From Arcobacteraceae bacterium (lineage in GTDB: Bacteria > Campylobacterota > Campylobacteria > Campylobacterales > Arcobacteraceae): a stretch of 64,000 bases of DNA. Location: the NCBI GenBank assembly GCA_028687375.1, contig JAQUAG010000004.1:40986-104985 (forward strand). The letters run 5' to 3'. This document shows, piece by piece, positions 44,337 to 53,901 of the stretch. How positions within the stretch are numbered: position 1 is the stretch's first letter; every line of letters begins with the position of its first letter. A program made the position numbers and the translations under genes. The notes below the pieces were generated by a model that had not been told where the DNA came from, did no database searches, and saw nothing but the letters and a program-made list of their open reading frames with translations.

Positions 44337-45938
44337 TTATTTTACTTCAAAAATTGGAGATGAAATAAAGTTGATATCAAAAATATTCTTGTATCCTTTG
44401 ATAGCTTTGATATTATTTTCATCATATCCATAGATGTCATCATAAATCTCTAAGTTTCCATTTTTATTGACGCCAGCTGTCATATATCTAAAAACTACAG
44501 GGACTTCTTTTTTTAAACTCACTGGGACTTCTGCTTTATTTTGTTTATTATAACTGCTAAGATTTACATCTTCAGTCGTACCTAAAAGATTACTAAACAA
44601 TTTTGTTGGTTGATGTAACCTTACACAACCAGAACTAAACGCTCTATAAGGTTCTGCGAAAAACTGCCTTTTATCTGTATCATGCATATATACAGAATAT
44701 TTATTTGGAAATGTAAATTTTATAACACCTAAAGGATTATCCTCACCTGGTTCCGCTCTAAATACAAAAGGGATTCGTTTCGCATCTTTGTAAACTGTCC
44801 AGTTAATATCACTAGCATCAACAGGTATTTTATTATCCTTTTCTACCCTAAAAAGTTTCATATTATGTGCTTTAAGATATTCATCCATCTTATCAGCTTT
44901 TTTCATCATATCCTCTTTGATAATAGTGGGTGGAGCTGTCCAGTATGGATTTAGAATAGCATAAGATAAACTTCCTTCTAAAATAGGAGTTGGTCGTTTA
45001 GGTTTTCCAACAATTACCCTCATATCCCAAGTTCTTTCACCATTTTCTAACATATGTAATGTAAAAGAGGGGATATTTACAACAATTGCTTTATTACTTT
45101 TATCATATTCACCAATAACCCATCTAAATCTTTCCATATTAAGTAAAATTTTATTTATTTTTTTATAATTTGGATTTGGTGAACTTCTTAACTCTTTTAA
45201 AATTAATACAAGTTTTTTGTACTCTTTTATATCAGGATGAAGGTTAGAAAGAGAGTTAAAAATTTGATTATTTTTTAAATTATTTAACAATTCATCAACA
45301 CTATTTCTATCTTTTTTATTTGGTTTTTCCCATTCAAATTTTGGTAATGGTTCATCTTCCATATCTTCAACTGAGATATTAAGCTCAATAAGCTTAAGTC
45401 GTCTCTCCTCTTGGGATTTTTGTGTTATCTCTTTGTTGTATTCATGCTGAATTTTTTTATATTTTTTCCAGTCAGTTAATCCATAATACGAATCATCAAA
45501 CAAGGATATATAAGCATCTGTTAGTTTTACATCAAGTTTATTTGCTAAATTTGCTTCTGCTTCTATAGATTGAAATTCTACTGTTGTAGTGTATTCTTTT
45601 ATCTCATCTTTTAACATTTTGAGGTGATATTTTTGACTATCAAGTCCATTATCATAGGCTTCATTGATAGCATCTATCAATTCATTAGCAGAAGGTGTAA
45701 GTTTTAAATCTTTGTCAAACCAAGGGAGAATCGTTGAATGTTTACAAAACTTTTCATAAAAATCTTTCGTTTTTGGAACATTTAAAAGATTAGGAAATGT
45801 TGTATTATTATCAATAATACTTTGTTGCTCACACAACAAAAGTTTATCAAATCGATGTTGATACTTATACTGTTTATAGTAATAAGTGGAACTAAGGGCT
45901 AATAAGACTACAAAAAGTCCAAAAATGATTTTCTTCAT
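44337..45938 (-). CDS. YcbB-type L,D-transpeptidase
   Basis: Periplasmic enzyme that forms 3-3 crosslinks in peptidoglycan, similar to E. coli LdtD (YcbB). It has an N-terminal membrane anchor (IIFGLFVVLLALSSTYYY). The YkuD catalytic domain spans about residues 295-470, with YMHDTDKRQFF and the active-site FSSGCVRLHQP containing the catalytic cysteine. A scaffold region with DNGLDSQKYHLKML precedes it. At 533 residues it is somewhat shorter than LdtD (615). The YcbK-like DUF882 gene lies directly upstream, the same pairing as ycbB-ycbK in E. coli. Confidence 0.92.
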   Translation of the reverse strand: MKKIIFGLFVVLLALSSTYYYKQYKYQHRFDKLLLCEQQSIIDNNTTFPNLLNVPKTKDFYEKFCKHSTILPWFDKDLKLTPSANELIDAINEAYDNGLDSQKYHLKMLKDEIKEYTTTVEFQSIEAEANLANKLDVKLTDAYISLFDDSYYGLTDWKKYKKIQHEYNKEITQKSQEERRLKLIELNISVEDMEDEPLPKFEWEKPNKKDRNSVDELLNNLKNNQIFNSLSNLHPDIKEYKKLVLILKELRSSPNPNYKKINKILLNMERFRWVIGEYDKSNKAIVVNIPSFTLHMLENGERTWDMRVIVGKPKRPTPILEGSLSYAILNPYWTAPPTIIKEDMMKKADKMDEYLKAHNMKLFRVEKDNKIPVDASDINWTVYKDAKRIPFVFRAEPGEDNPLGVIKFTFPNKYSVYMHDTDKRQFFAEPYRAFSSGCVRLHQPTKLFSNLLGTTEDVNLSSYNKQNKAEVPVSLKKEVPVVFRYMTAGVNKNGNLEIYDDIYGYDENNIKAIKGYKNIFDINFISSPIFEVK

Positions 45939-45970
45939 ACTAATAAATAACTACGATTTTCAAGTTTTAA

Positions 45971-46564
45971 TTATCCTACCCAAGTTCTAATTGGACCAGC
46001 ATCCATATGAACGAAACCAGAACTTGGATAGTATCCGATTCCTCCAGCGTGAATATCATTTACAACCGTATGTAATTCACTAATCGAAATACCTTGTACA
46101 AACAGATCTACAGCTTTTCCTTTTGTATGATAACTGTTTGTTGAAACACCATCAGAGTGTTGTGCCATTTGATTATTTGTAGCAATTGAACGGTATCCTG
46201 AGAGGATTGTAATAGGTTTACTTGTATTAAGAGTTGTTTGAATATCATAAAGACTTTCTATTATGTGATTATCTATTTTAGCCACCTCTCCTGTTCGTCT
46301 ATCTGCTAAGAGTTTATATATCTCGTTTAATCCATCTTTACTATATTTTCCATTTGCATAATATTCTATATCGACAGTTTTTCTAGAATTTAAACTATAT
46401 AGATGAAGTTTTTTTGAATCATTTTTAAATGCAAATAACTTTTCTATATCTATTTTCTTTGCTTCTGCGTGTGTTAAAAGTCCACTTGCTAAAAAAATAG
46501 AAGAAACTTTCAAAAAGTCTCTTCTACTATTTACAGACTGTAAGTGTTTATTTTCTCTATTCAT
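45971..46564 (-). CDS. YcbK/DUF882-family peptidase-like protein, Tat exported
   Basis: 197-residue exported protein. The N-terminus has the twin-arginine signal SRRDFLKVSSIFLASGLL, so it crosses the membrane folded. The mature domain is DUF882 (peptidase M15-like) with SGYRS, HTKGKAVDLFV and GFVHMDAGP, which carry the His, Asp and His expected to bind zinc. Relatives (YcbK, MepK) are murein endopeptidases that cut 3-3 crosslinks, the bond made by the neighbouring L,D-transpeptidase. AAGGACT precedes the ATG. It lies upstream of the transpeptidase with a 32-bp gap. Confidence 0.9.
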   Translation of the reverse strand: MNRENKHLQSVNSRRDFLKVSSIFLASGLLTHAEAKKIDIEKLFAFKNDSKKLHLYSLNSRKTVDIEYYANGKYSKDGLNEIYKLLADRRTGEVAKIDNHIIESLYDIQTTLNTSKPITILSGYRSIATNNQMAQHSDGVSTNSYHTKGKAVDLFVQGISISELHTVVNDIHAGGIGYYPSSGFVHMDAGPIRTWVG

Positions 46565-46634
46565 AGTTATAGTCCTTCATATTTATTTGTATTGCAATAA
46601 AAGTAGATTAAATTATATCTTAATGGATTAAAAA

Positions 46635-47132
46635 TCAACTGAAGTACTCAGACGATCTCTCTTTAAGTCGATTGTAGATTTTGTTGAAGTCTGTACTATA
46701 CACCCTAGCATTACCAATAGTAGTGATAAAATTTGTATCCCCTTTCCATCTCGGAACAAGATGCAAATGGATATGTTCAGCGATTCCAGCACCACTTACC
46801 CATCCAAGATTCATCCCTAGATTAATCCCTTGAGCATGAAGAACATCTTTAAGAAGTTTTATCCCTTTTTGAGCAAACAAACTCATCTTCATCCAAATCT
46901 CAGGGTCTAAATCTTCAAGATTATCGGTATGAAAATTTGGAATAATCATAATATGCCCTGGACTATAGGGATATTTATTCATCACTATAAAAAAATCTTT
47001 TTCTCTCCATAAAACTCCAAGTTCTTCATCTTTATCTATATGATTTGCAATATGACAGAAAGCACACCCCTCTATCTTTGCACTATGACTCGAAACATAC
47101 TCAGTTCGCCAAGGAGCATACAATCTTTCCAT
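46635..47132 (-). CDS. HIT-family nucleotide hydrolase/transferase
   Basis: 165-residue protein with the histidine triad HIHLHLVPRW near residue 118 and an upstream CxxC pair (GCAFCHIA) typical of the branch related to Ap4A phosphorylase and FHIT. YPYSPGHIMIIPNFH is the substrate-binding part. Members cleave dinucleoside polyphosphates or nucleoside phosphoramidates; the exact substrate is not evident. AGGG precedes the ATG, 8 bp after murF. Confidence 0.92.
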   Translation of the reverse strand: MERLYAPWRTEYVSSHSAKIEGCAFCHIANHIDKDEELGVLWREKDFFIVMNKYPYSPGHIMIIPNFHTDNLEDLDPEIWMKMSLFAQKGIKLLKDVLHAQGINLGMNLGWVSGAGIAEHIHLHLVPRWKGDTNFITTIGNARVYSTDFNKIYNRLKERSSEYFS

Positions 47133-47140
47133 TTACAACC

Positions 47141-48574
47141 CTAAATAAAATTTGGTGCATCATTTGCGAAAAGGATTAAATCACCAATTTTTGTATTTTC
47201 AAGTAAACTTACTTCCATATCACTTTTATCTTTTAAAACTATCACATTTGCTTTTCTAATGTTGTTTACCAAAACTTGTTGATTGATAGTTCCTGTAATG
47301 ATAGCTATATCAAACACTTCATCAATTGCTTTTGCCAATTTGATATTTGCTTCATCTGTACTTTCAACGATTCCAGGAGTGATAATAACTTTTCTCCCCT
47401 CATATGTTGAAGATATTTTGACAGCTTCAAGCATCCCTTCAAGATTTCCATTAAAACTATCATCAAGGATAACTTTTCCGTTTATTTTTGTGATATGAAG
47501 TCTATGTTCAACTGCTTTTAGATTGTGTAAAGCTACTTTAATCTCCTCAATATCCATCCCAAGTTTATGAGCTACAAGGATAACTGCTGTTAGATTAATA
47601 GCATTGAAACTACCTAAAACTGGTGCATGAAAATGTTCTACTTTCCCATCAATTTCTATGTCAAACCATATACCATTTAGGTCACTCTTTGTTATAAAAA
47701 GATTTTGAGGAAATTTTGTAATTGTTGGATATTCTAAAAGTGGCACGCTATCATGAACAAAACCATGTATGAGTTTTGGAGATTTAAGTATCTCCATTTT
47801 CGTATGGATGATGTTATCTAATGTTTTAAAATACTCTATATGTTGCTCTCCAACACTTCCAATAATAATATACTCAGGCTCTAAAAACATCGTTATCTCT
47901 TCAATATCCCCTTTTTCTCTAGCCCCTGCTTCAGCAATATACACTTCAGTATCAAATGGTAAGTCATCATTAACATCTTTACAAAGTCCACCTATTGTAT
48001 TAACACTTCGTGGAGTCATATAAACTACAAAGTTTTTTCTAAGTACCTGATAAAGATAATTTTTGATAGAAGTTTTACCATACGATGCTGTAATTGCGAC
48101 AGTTGTTAGATTATTAAATTGTTTTAATCTTTGTTTTGCTTTGTGCTTATAACTAATAAAAAATATTTTTTCCATCGCAGTTGTAATAGCGTAAGTAGCT
48201 AAAAGAACTATAAATACACCAAAATGGCAATCACCGTTTAAAAAGCAAAGCCCATCAACAATGAAAGATACTCCAAGTAAAATACCTAAAAATCTTTTTA
48301 CCCTTGAAGTTATCACTAGCCCTTTTGAGAGATTTTTATTCCATAAATAAAAAGCAGTAAGATGCAAAAAATAAAAATAAACAGCAAAATAAAGAAAATC
48401 TAAAAGATAAAAAAGGGCAATAGGTGTCACAAAATAAATTATATGCCATTGTTGTTTATGATGTTTAAGGATAACCCTCTCTAACTTATAGTTATACCAT
48501 TGAAGATTGGTGATAAGATACCAACCAAGTGCCATTAAAAGTGCTATATTTGTAAAAATTTCAAAATATTCCAT
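47141..48574 (-). CDS. murF: UDP-MurNAc-tripeptide D-Ala-D-Ala ligase with membrane domain
   Basis: Mur ligase that adds D-Ala-D-Ala to the UDP-MurNAc-tripeptide, the last cytoplasmic step before lipid I. The catalytic part begins near residue 155 with the ATP loop TASYGKTSIKNYL, then AEAGAREKGDIEEI, GSFNAINLTA and the C-terminal DDSFNGNLEGM. The first 150 residues contain four or more membrane spans, as in MurF of Campylobacter relatives, so the enzyme is probably membrane-bound. The usual MurF N-terminal substrate domain is replaced by these spans. Its ATG overlaps the hydrolase stop by one base. Confidence 0.88.
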   Translation of the reverse strand: MEYFEIFTNIALLMALGWYLITNLQWYNYKLERVILKHHKQQWHIIYFVTPIALFYLLDFLYFAVYFYFLHLTAFYLWNKNLSKGLVITSRVKRFLGILLGVSFIVDGLCFLNGDCHFGVFIVLLATYAITTAMEKIFFISYKHKAKQRLKQFNNLTTVAITASYGKTSIKNYLYQVLRKNFVVYMTPRSVNTIGGLCKDVNDDLPFDTEVYIAEAGAREKGDIEEITMFLEPEYIIIGSVGEQHIEYFKTLDNIIHTKMEILKSPKLIHGFVHDSVPLLEYPTITKFPQNLFITKSDLNGIWFDIEIDGKVEHFHAPVLGSFNAINLTAVILVAHKLGMDIEEIKVALHNLKAVEHRLHITKINGKVILDDSFNGNLEGMLEAVKISSTYEGRKVIITPGIVESTDEANIKLAKAIDEVFDIAIITGTINQQVLVNNIRKANVIVLKDKSDMEVSLLENTKIGDLILFANDAPNFI

Positions 48575-49302
48575 TATTTAACCATTTCCTTTATAATTTT
48601 ATCTATTTTATCACTATTTTTTAAAAAGAAGTAATGATCCCCAGTCAAAGGGAAAAATTGACTATTTTTTATAATATGATGGATAATCTCTCCACTAACC
48701 AAACTTGTAGCAGTATCACTCATTCCCCAAAAAATAAGACAATTTCCATTATATTTTTTGAATTCATATGTAAAATCTTCATCAACTACATTTTTAAAAG
48801 TACCATACATACACTCACTCATCTGTGAGACATCTTTACTTCTAAAAAGCTTACTAAACAGTGAAAGTCCTAGCTTATTTGCTATTTTAGTCAACTTTAT
48901 TTTTGTTTTTACTTTTGCTGATTTCTCTTCGATTATACCAGCAGTACTTAATAAAATAAGATTTTTAGGAGAAAGTAAAGTGGCTACTTTTCCACCGAAA
49001 CTATGTCCAGCAATAGTGATATTTGTAGTATTTATTCCAAGTGATTCTAAAAAAAGTTTCATAATAAGACTGTAATCTTTTGTAGTAAGTACAACTTCAT
49101 TTGGACTTTTACCAAATCCTGGCATATCGATATAAATATGTCTAAAATCTTTTAAAATAGTTGCAAAACCACTTTTCATAACCTCTTTATTACTACCCCA
49201 ACCATGTAAAAAAACTATTGTTTTTTCTAAGTTTGTAGGGTTTAAAATCTCATAATTTATCTCAAAATCATTATTGTTGTAATTTATCTTTTTTACTGCC
49301 AT
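48574..49302 (-). CDS. Alpha/beta hydrolase
   Basis: 242-residue alpha/beta-fold hydrolase. The oxyanion motif is HGWGSNK, the nucleophile elbow AGHSFGGK (Ser), an Asp lies in FWGMSDTA, and the catalytic His in TGDHYFF. A gene of this type sits next to murF in Campylobacter too, so a link to cell-wall or precursor metabolism is possible, but the substrate is unknown. It is in the chain nth, hydrolase, murF, HIT. Confidence 0.9.
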   Translation of the reverse strand: MAVKKINYNNNDFEINYEILNPTNLEKTIVFLHGWGSNKEVMKSGFATILKDFRHIYIDMPGFGKSPNEVVLTTKDYSLIMKLFLESLGINTTNITIAGHSFGGKVATLLSPKNLILLSTAGIIEEKSAKVKTKIKLTKIANKLGLSLFSKLFRSKDVSQMSECMYGTFKNVVDEDFTYEFKKYNGNCLIFWGMSDTATSLVSGEIIHHIIKNSQFFPLTGDHYFFLKNSDKIDKIIKEMVK

Positions 49303-49310
49303 TTATCTTC

Positions 49311-49994
49311 TCATTTTTTCTTTTTAGTTTTCATTTTTGGCTCATTTTTACCATCTACGCCAAACCTTCCATCACTTTTACACACTATTTTAAGTCCACA
49401 ATCTTCACACAGTGGAGCAATCGCTTTACATTTATATCTTCCAAAAAGAACCATGGCTTGATGGAAAATATGTAAATCCTCTTTGAGTTTTTTGACCAAA
49501 TCAGCTTCCGTCAGTTCCACTGTTTTTGCATCACTTAAACCTAATCTATGTGAAACTCTAAAAACATGAGTATCTACAGCCATCAAATTTGCCCCATCAG
49601 CTTCTATTAAAAATACATTTGCTGTTTTATTCCCAACACCTGCAAGTTTGATAAGTTTTCGTTGTTCATGAGGAATCTCTCCATCATAAAGCTCAACAAC
49701 AGATGAAGCCATTTTTATAATATTTTGAGCTTTATTATTAAAAAAACTACAAGTTTTGAGAAACTCTTTTACCTCTTCAAGATTAGCATTTGCCAAAGCA
49801 AGAGGATTTGGATATTTCTCAAATAAAGCTGGCGTTATAATATTTACCCTTTTATCAGTACATTGAGCAGAAAGAATTATCGCTATTAAAAGCTCATAAT
49901 CATTTCTAAATTCTAACTCCGTCACCATACCACTATAATGTTCTAAAAAATAATCTCGTATAAATAAAATATCTTTCTTGGTTGCTTTTTTCAT
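49311..49994 (-). CDS. nth: Endonuclease III (DNA glycosylase/AP lyase)
   Basis: Base-excision repair enzyme that removes oxidised pyrimidines and cuts the abasic site. The helix-hairpin-helix LAGVGNKTANVFL contains the catalytic lysine, and MAVDTHVFRVSHRLG the catalytic aspartate. The C-terminal iron-sulfur cluster is C-x6-C-x2-C-x5-C (CKAIAPLCEDCGLKIVC). At 227 residues it has a short Lys-rich tail (KMKTKKKK) beyond the cluster. It starts at ATG 49994, 6 nt after a TATAAT box, so its mRNA may be leaderless. It heads the nth, hydrolase, murF, HIT run. Confidence 0.96.
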   Translation of the reverse strand: MKKATKKDILFIRDYFLEHYSGMVTELEFRNDYELLIAIILSAQCTDKRVNIITPALFEKYPNPLALANANLEEVKEFLKTCSFFNNKAQNIIKMASSVVELYDGEIPHEQRKLIKLAGVGNKTANVFLIEADGANLMAVDTHVFRVSHRLGLSDAKTVELTEADLVKKLKEDLHIFHQAMVLFGRYKCKAIAPLCEDCGLKIVCKSDGRFGVDGKNEPKMKTKKKK

Positions 49995-50000
49995 TTTGGG

Positions 50001-50006
50001 ATTATA
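50001..50006 (-). promoter_or_regulatory. -10 box of nth, 6 nt before the start codon
   Basis: TATAAT on the minus strand at 50006-50001, then CCCAAA, then ATG at 49994. There is no ribosome binding site between box and start. Confidence 0.55.
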
Positions 50007-50122
50007 GCTTATAAAGTTTTATTTGTGATAAGAATTGATTAGCAATGGAGTAATAAAGCAACTTTTTGATAAAATCGCAATTCTTAATAAAATGAAACAA
50101 AAATCAAAAGGATAGAACTACA

Positions 50123-50365
50123 ATGGATATTTTACTAGCTAGAAATGAAATACACGAGAAACCAAAAAAAATAAGTCTTACAAAAATTAAAGATGAATTA
50201 AAAGAAACAACTGGGAAAATTTACTATTTTGATAGAGACAATTCACATAAAAATATGATGGCTTTAGTTGAAAGTCTTGAAGCTCTTGGATACAATGTAA
50301 GTTTTAGAGAGATCAAATATGGTCTTGCTGATGATGAATATATGTATGAATTACACGCACTTTAA
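50123..50365 (+). CDS. HP0268-family small nuclease
   Basis: 80-residue protein restricted to Campylobacterota, matching HP0268 (start [10 protein letters not shown], then [21 protein letters not shown] at the end). The studied Helicobacter member has an Smr-like fold and nicks DNA and degrades RNA in vitro. No signal or membrane segment. AAAAGGATAGAA precedes the ATG. miaB follows by 20 bp, the same order as HP0268-HP0269. Confidence 0.88.
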   Translation: MDILLARNEIHEKPKKISLTKIKDELKETTGKIYYFDRDNSHKNMMALVESLEALGYNVSFREIKYGLADDEYMYELHAL

Positions 50366-50385
50366 TAGGTAATTTAAAGTTTAAT

Positions 50386-51687
50386 ATGTCAAAAAAACTT
50401 TTCATAGAAACTCTTGGTTGTCAAATGAACACAAGAGATACTGAACATATAATTGCTGAGCTTAATGCTCATAGCGATTATATCCAAACAACAAATTCTT
50501 CCGAAGCCGACCTTATTATCATCAATACCTGTAGTGTTAGAGAAAAACCTGTTGCTAAACTTTTTAGTGAACTAGGACAATTTAACAAAACAAAAAAAGA
50601 TGGTGCTAAAATAGGTGTTTGTGGATGTACAGCAAGTCATCTTGGAGATGAAATTTTTAAAAGAGCTCCTTATGTAGATTTTGTTGTTGGGGCTAGAAAT
50701 GTTTCAAAGATTTCACAAGCTGTTGAAAAAAAAGGGACAGTTGAAATTGACATCAATAATGATGAAACTGACTATGAATTTAGTGAATATAGAAGCTCAA
50801 ATTTTAAAGCAAATATTAATATTTCATTAGGTTGTGATAAACAATGTACTTTTTGTATAGTCCCATCAACTAGAGGTGATGAGATAAGTATCCCAGCTGA
50901 GATTATTTTAAATGAAGCAAAAAAATCTGCACTGAGTGGTGCAAAAGAGATATTTTTACTTGGACAAAATGTAAACAATTATGGGAAACATTTTTCAAAT
51001 AAAGAGAGTGAAAAATATACTTTTACAAAACTTCTTCAAGAGATAAGTAAAATAGATGGGATTGATAGAATCAGATTCACTTCTCCCCATCCACTTCATA
51101 TGGATGATGAGTTCATAGAAGAATTTGCCTCAAATCCTAAAATATGTAAATTGATTCATATACCACTACAAAGTGGCTCAACTGCTATCTTAAAAGATAT
51201 GAAAAGGGGCTACACAAAAGAGTGGTTTTTAAATCGTTGTGAAAGAATCAAAGCAAAAGTACCAAATGTACGAATCAGTACGGATATTATTGTGGCTTTC
51301 CCTGATGAAAGTGAAGAGGACTTTTTAGATACATTGAATGTAGTTGAAAAGGTGAAATTTGATCAAATTTTTAACTTCAAATACTCCCCTCGTCCAAATA
51401 CACCAGCAGCTACTATGGAGCAAATTGATAGTGAGATTGGTACAAAAAGGCTTCAAACTCTTATTGATTTACATAAAACTCATCAAGATGAACATATGGA
51501 AAAAAATATTGGAAAAATCCATAGTGTTTACTTTGAAGATCTCAAACCAAATGGTGAGATTATGGGATTTAGTGACAATGGCCTTCAAGTTTTTGTCAAA
51601 GGGAGTGAAGAATTATTAGGGAAAATTGTAGATGTAAAAATCACTCAAAATAGTAGAACATCACTCAAAGGGATTGTAGTAGAATGA
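50386..51687 (+). CDS. miaB: tRNA-2-methylthio-N6-dimethylallyladenosine synthase
   Basis: Radical SAM methylthiotransferase that adds a methylthio group at C2 of i6A37 in tRNAs reading UNN codons. Three parts are visible: the N-terminal UPF0004 domain with Cys12 (LGCQMN), Cys49 (NTCSVRE) and Cys79/81 (VCGCTA) for the sacrificial cluster, the radical SAM motif C150-x3-C154-x2-C157 (GCDKQCTFC) and a C-terminal TRAM domain. Length 433 is standard. It overlaps the acyltransferase gene by 4 bp. It is MiaB rather than RimO by its length, TSPHPLHM segment and synteny. Confidence 0.95.
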   Translation: MSKKLFIETLGCQMNTRDTEHIIAELNAHSDYIQTTNSSEADLIIINTCSVREKPVAKLFSELGQFNKTKKDGAKIGVCGCTASHLGDEIFKRAPYVDFVVGARNVSKISQAVEKKGTVEIDINNDETDYEFSEYRSSNFKANINISLGCDKQCTFCIVPSTRGDEISIPAEIILNEAKKSALSGAKEIFLLGQNVNNYGKHFSNKESEKYTFTKLLQEISKIDGIDRIRFTSPHPLHMDDEFIEEFASNPKICKLIHIPLQSGSTAILKDMKRGYTKEWFLNRCERIKAKVPNVRISTDIIVAFPDESEEDFLDTLNVVEKVKFDQIFNFKYSPRPNTPAATMEQIDSEIGTKRLQTLIDLHKTHQDEHMEKNIGKIHSVYFEDLKPNGEIMGFSDNGLQVFVKGSEELLGKIVDVKITQNSRTSLKGIVVE

Positions 51688-52322
51688 AATCAAGATTTAA
51701 AAAATTTAAAAAAAATCTCTCGATTTCAGTAATACCATTTTTCTTGCAATTAATCGTAAGATTTATCTATCTAACAAATAAAAAAGTTTACCACTATCCT
51801 CTACCTATGGATGATGAAAACTTTATCCTCTCTTTTTGGCATGGAAACCTTATTATGCAACCTTTTAATTATAAATCATTTAAGAAAAATGGTTTAGTAA
51901 AAGTTATTGTCAGTGAACATAGTGATGGGGAGATTATACGAAGAACTGTTGAACATCTAGGAATTGGATCACTTAGTGGTTCATCAACACGAGGTGGAGC
52001 TAAAGCACTTCTTGGGGCAATTAAAGCACTTCAAAATGGTGTGGATATAGCAATAACTCCAGATGGTCCAAAAGGTCCAAACCATAGTATTGCTGATGGA
52101 ATTGTGATGATTGCACAAAAAACAAATGCAAAAGTGTTATGTTTTGGCGCAACTGCTTCAAAGTTTTGGCAATTTAACTCTTGGGATAAGTTTACGATTC
52201 CTAAACCTTTTGGAACTATCAATTTTTATGTTAGTGAACCATTTAGTTTAGAGGGATTATCTCTTGAAGATGCAAAAGAAAAAATAAAAATAAATATGGA
52301 GACACTCTATGAGCAGCAATAA
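51684..52322 (+). CDS. DUF374 lysophospholipid acyltransferase-like protein
   Basis: 212-residue membrane-associated protein. An N-terminal hydrophobic segment (about 15-31, [17 protein letters not shown]) is followed by [12 protein letters not shown] and [12 protein letters not shown], then [10 protein letters not shown] and [13 protein letters not shown], the conserved blocks of DUF374 (LpxL/LPLAT-like). Family members are thought to transfer fatty acids to lipids. It overlaps miaB by 4 bp and the next gene by 14 bp, matching the Helicobacter order HP0269-HP0270. Confidence 0.88.
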   Translation: MKSRFKKFKKNLSISVIPFFLQLIVRFIYLTNKKVYHYPLPMDDENFILSFWHGNLIMQPFNYKSFKKNGLVKVIVSEHSDGEIIRRTVEHLGIGSLSGSSTRGGAKALLGAIKALQNGVDIAITPDGPKGPNHSIADGIVMIAQKTNAKVLCFGATASKFWQFNSWDKFTIPKPFGTINFYVSEPFSLEGLSLEDAKEKIKINMETLYEQQ

Positions 52323-53901
52323 AGATATCCAATACATAAACCTTATCAAGCTTGAACAAAATATCAAAATTGACAATCAAGTGTTTACCAACGGAAAACT
52401 TTTAACAGCTGAACAATCTATTTTTCTACTTGAGAATAATAAACTTTCTGGGGATGCACTATTTAAAATAAAAGTACTTGAGAATGATGTTCCACATACT
52501 TTTATAACAGCAGTTTGTGAAGACCTCAATCAAGAGATAGTAGATAAAAATAGAATCAAAAATAAAGGTGATAGTGAGATATTATTTGATGCTTCTCATG
52601 ATATTATTTTGGATAAATCAAGTATTGAGATTACAAAATCTTTCTATAACAATGGTCATATAGATTATCTTATCTCTCCATTTACAATTCTTCATGATGA
52701 GATTATGATAGATCCAAAAGAAAATTCTTTAAATCTTTTTATTTTAAATAACACAGTGTATGCAATATATCTCAATGAGAAAAAAAGATTAGGTTACAGC
52801 ACTATTGCAACACTCACCCCTTATGCTGATATAAAAAAATCAAACTTTTATGCTGATGAAGTTGTTGAACAAATTTTATATGATGAGATTTATCTCCTTG
52901 AGTTAGGGGAAAATATCACGACTATTTTAAATAGTTATTATGAAACATCTCACTCTTCAAACTTTTGTGAAAATGTAAATATTTTTTATACCATCAAACA
53001 TCTTGAAGCAAAACATCTTGAAACATTAAAAACAAACCTCGCTTTAGATATCAGTTATAGCCCAATAAATATAGATGATACGGTTGATGCAATAGCTAGA
53101 AGAGGAAATGTTGAAAGCTATAGCTTTACGAAAACTAGAACTAAAAAGTCAAAATATACTATTTTGTTATGGTTTATAATCGCTTTAGTTACAACAGCTG
53201 GTGCTCTTTATAGTTTTTATTTTCTCCAATCATCTGAAATAAAAGTAAATAAAGACACTAATAGTTCACAAAAAATTACAAAAACAATAGAGGAGATAGA
53301 ACTCCCAAATCATATAGCAACAAATAAATATATTATCGATTTGATTGTGAAAATTTTTGATAGTATTGATGATAACTCTGTTTTAAAAGAGATACAAATA
53401 GCCAAAAATGAATCAACAATTATCTATGATTTTAAAGCTATTAACCCTTTTGAAGAAGCTTTAAAACCTAAACTTTTAAAGTTTTATGAACATAGTGAAA
53501 ATATCCTTACAAGTGAGAATAAAGGGACTTTTACCTCAATTATCTCAAATGTAAATATTTTAACAAAATTCACACCTATTACGAAAAAATATATCCCAAC
53601 AACAAAAGAGAGATTTTTATCGAAAGAGGATGGGAAAAAAGGGATTGAGCAACTTTTTAATAACAATGCAACAGTAAACTTTTTAACTGTAACTGAAGAT
53701 AAATTTATCCAATATACTTATGAAGTTTCAACTGTTTTACAAACACCAGTTGCTTTTTTTGATATTATTACTTTGCTTGAAAAACAAAATTATTCTATCG
53801 TTCTTGGTTATCCAATTGAGTTTTCTCAAACCAATAAAGGTTTAGAGATCCATTTTAGACTTATGATCAACCAAAACAAACTTCAAAGTCCTACGAAATA
53901 G
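52309..53901 (+). CDS. Bitopic membrane protein of unknown function (GspL-like layout)
   Basis: 530-residue protein with a single membrane span near residues 283-305 (ILLWFIIALVTTAGALYSFYF). The 280 residues before it carry no signal and should be cytoplasmic; the 225 after it should be periplasmic. The N-terminal part has alternating strands and helices with LNLFILNNTVYAIYL, reminiscent of actin-like GspL/PilM-type modules, and the end (TPVAFFDIITLLEKQNYSI) recalls PilO/GspL-like ferredoxin folds. This is a visual impression, not a family match. It overlaps DUF374 by 14 bp and the next gene by 1 bp. Confidence 0.75.
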   Translation: MSSNKDIQYINLIKLEQNIKIDNQVFTNGKLLTAEQSIFLLENNKLSGDALFKIKVLENDVPHTFITAVCEDLNQEIVDKNRIKNKGDSEILFDASHDIILDKSSIEITKSFYNNGHIDYLISPFTILHDEIMIDPKENSLNLFILNNTVYAIYLNEKKRLGYSTIATLTPYADIKKSNFYADEVVEQILYDEIYLLELGENITTILNSYYETSHSSNFCENVNIFYTIKHLEAKHLETLKTNLALDISYSPINIDDTVDAIARRGNVESYSFTKTRTKKSKYTILLWFIIALVTTAGALYSFYFLQSSEIKVNKDTNSSQKITKTIEEIELPNHIATNKYIIDLIVKIFDSIDDNSVLKEIQIAKNESTIIYDFKAINPFEEALKPKLLKFYEHSENILTSENKGTFTSIISNVNILTKFTPITKKYIPTTKERFLSKEDGKKGIEQLFNNNATVNFLTVTEDKFIQYTYEVSTVLQTPVAFFDIITLLEKQNYSIVLGYPIEFSQTNKGLEIHFRLMINQNKLQSPTK

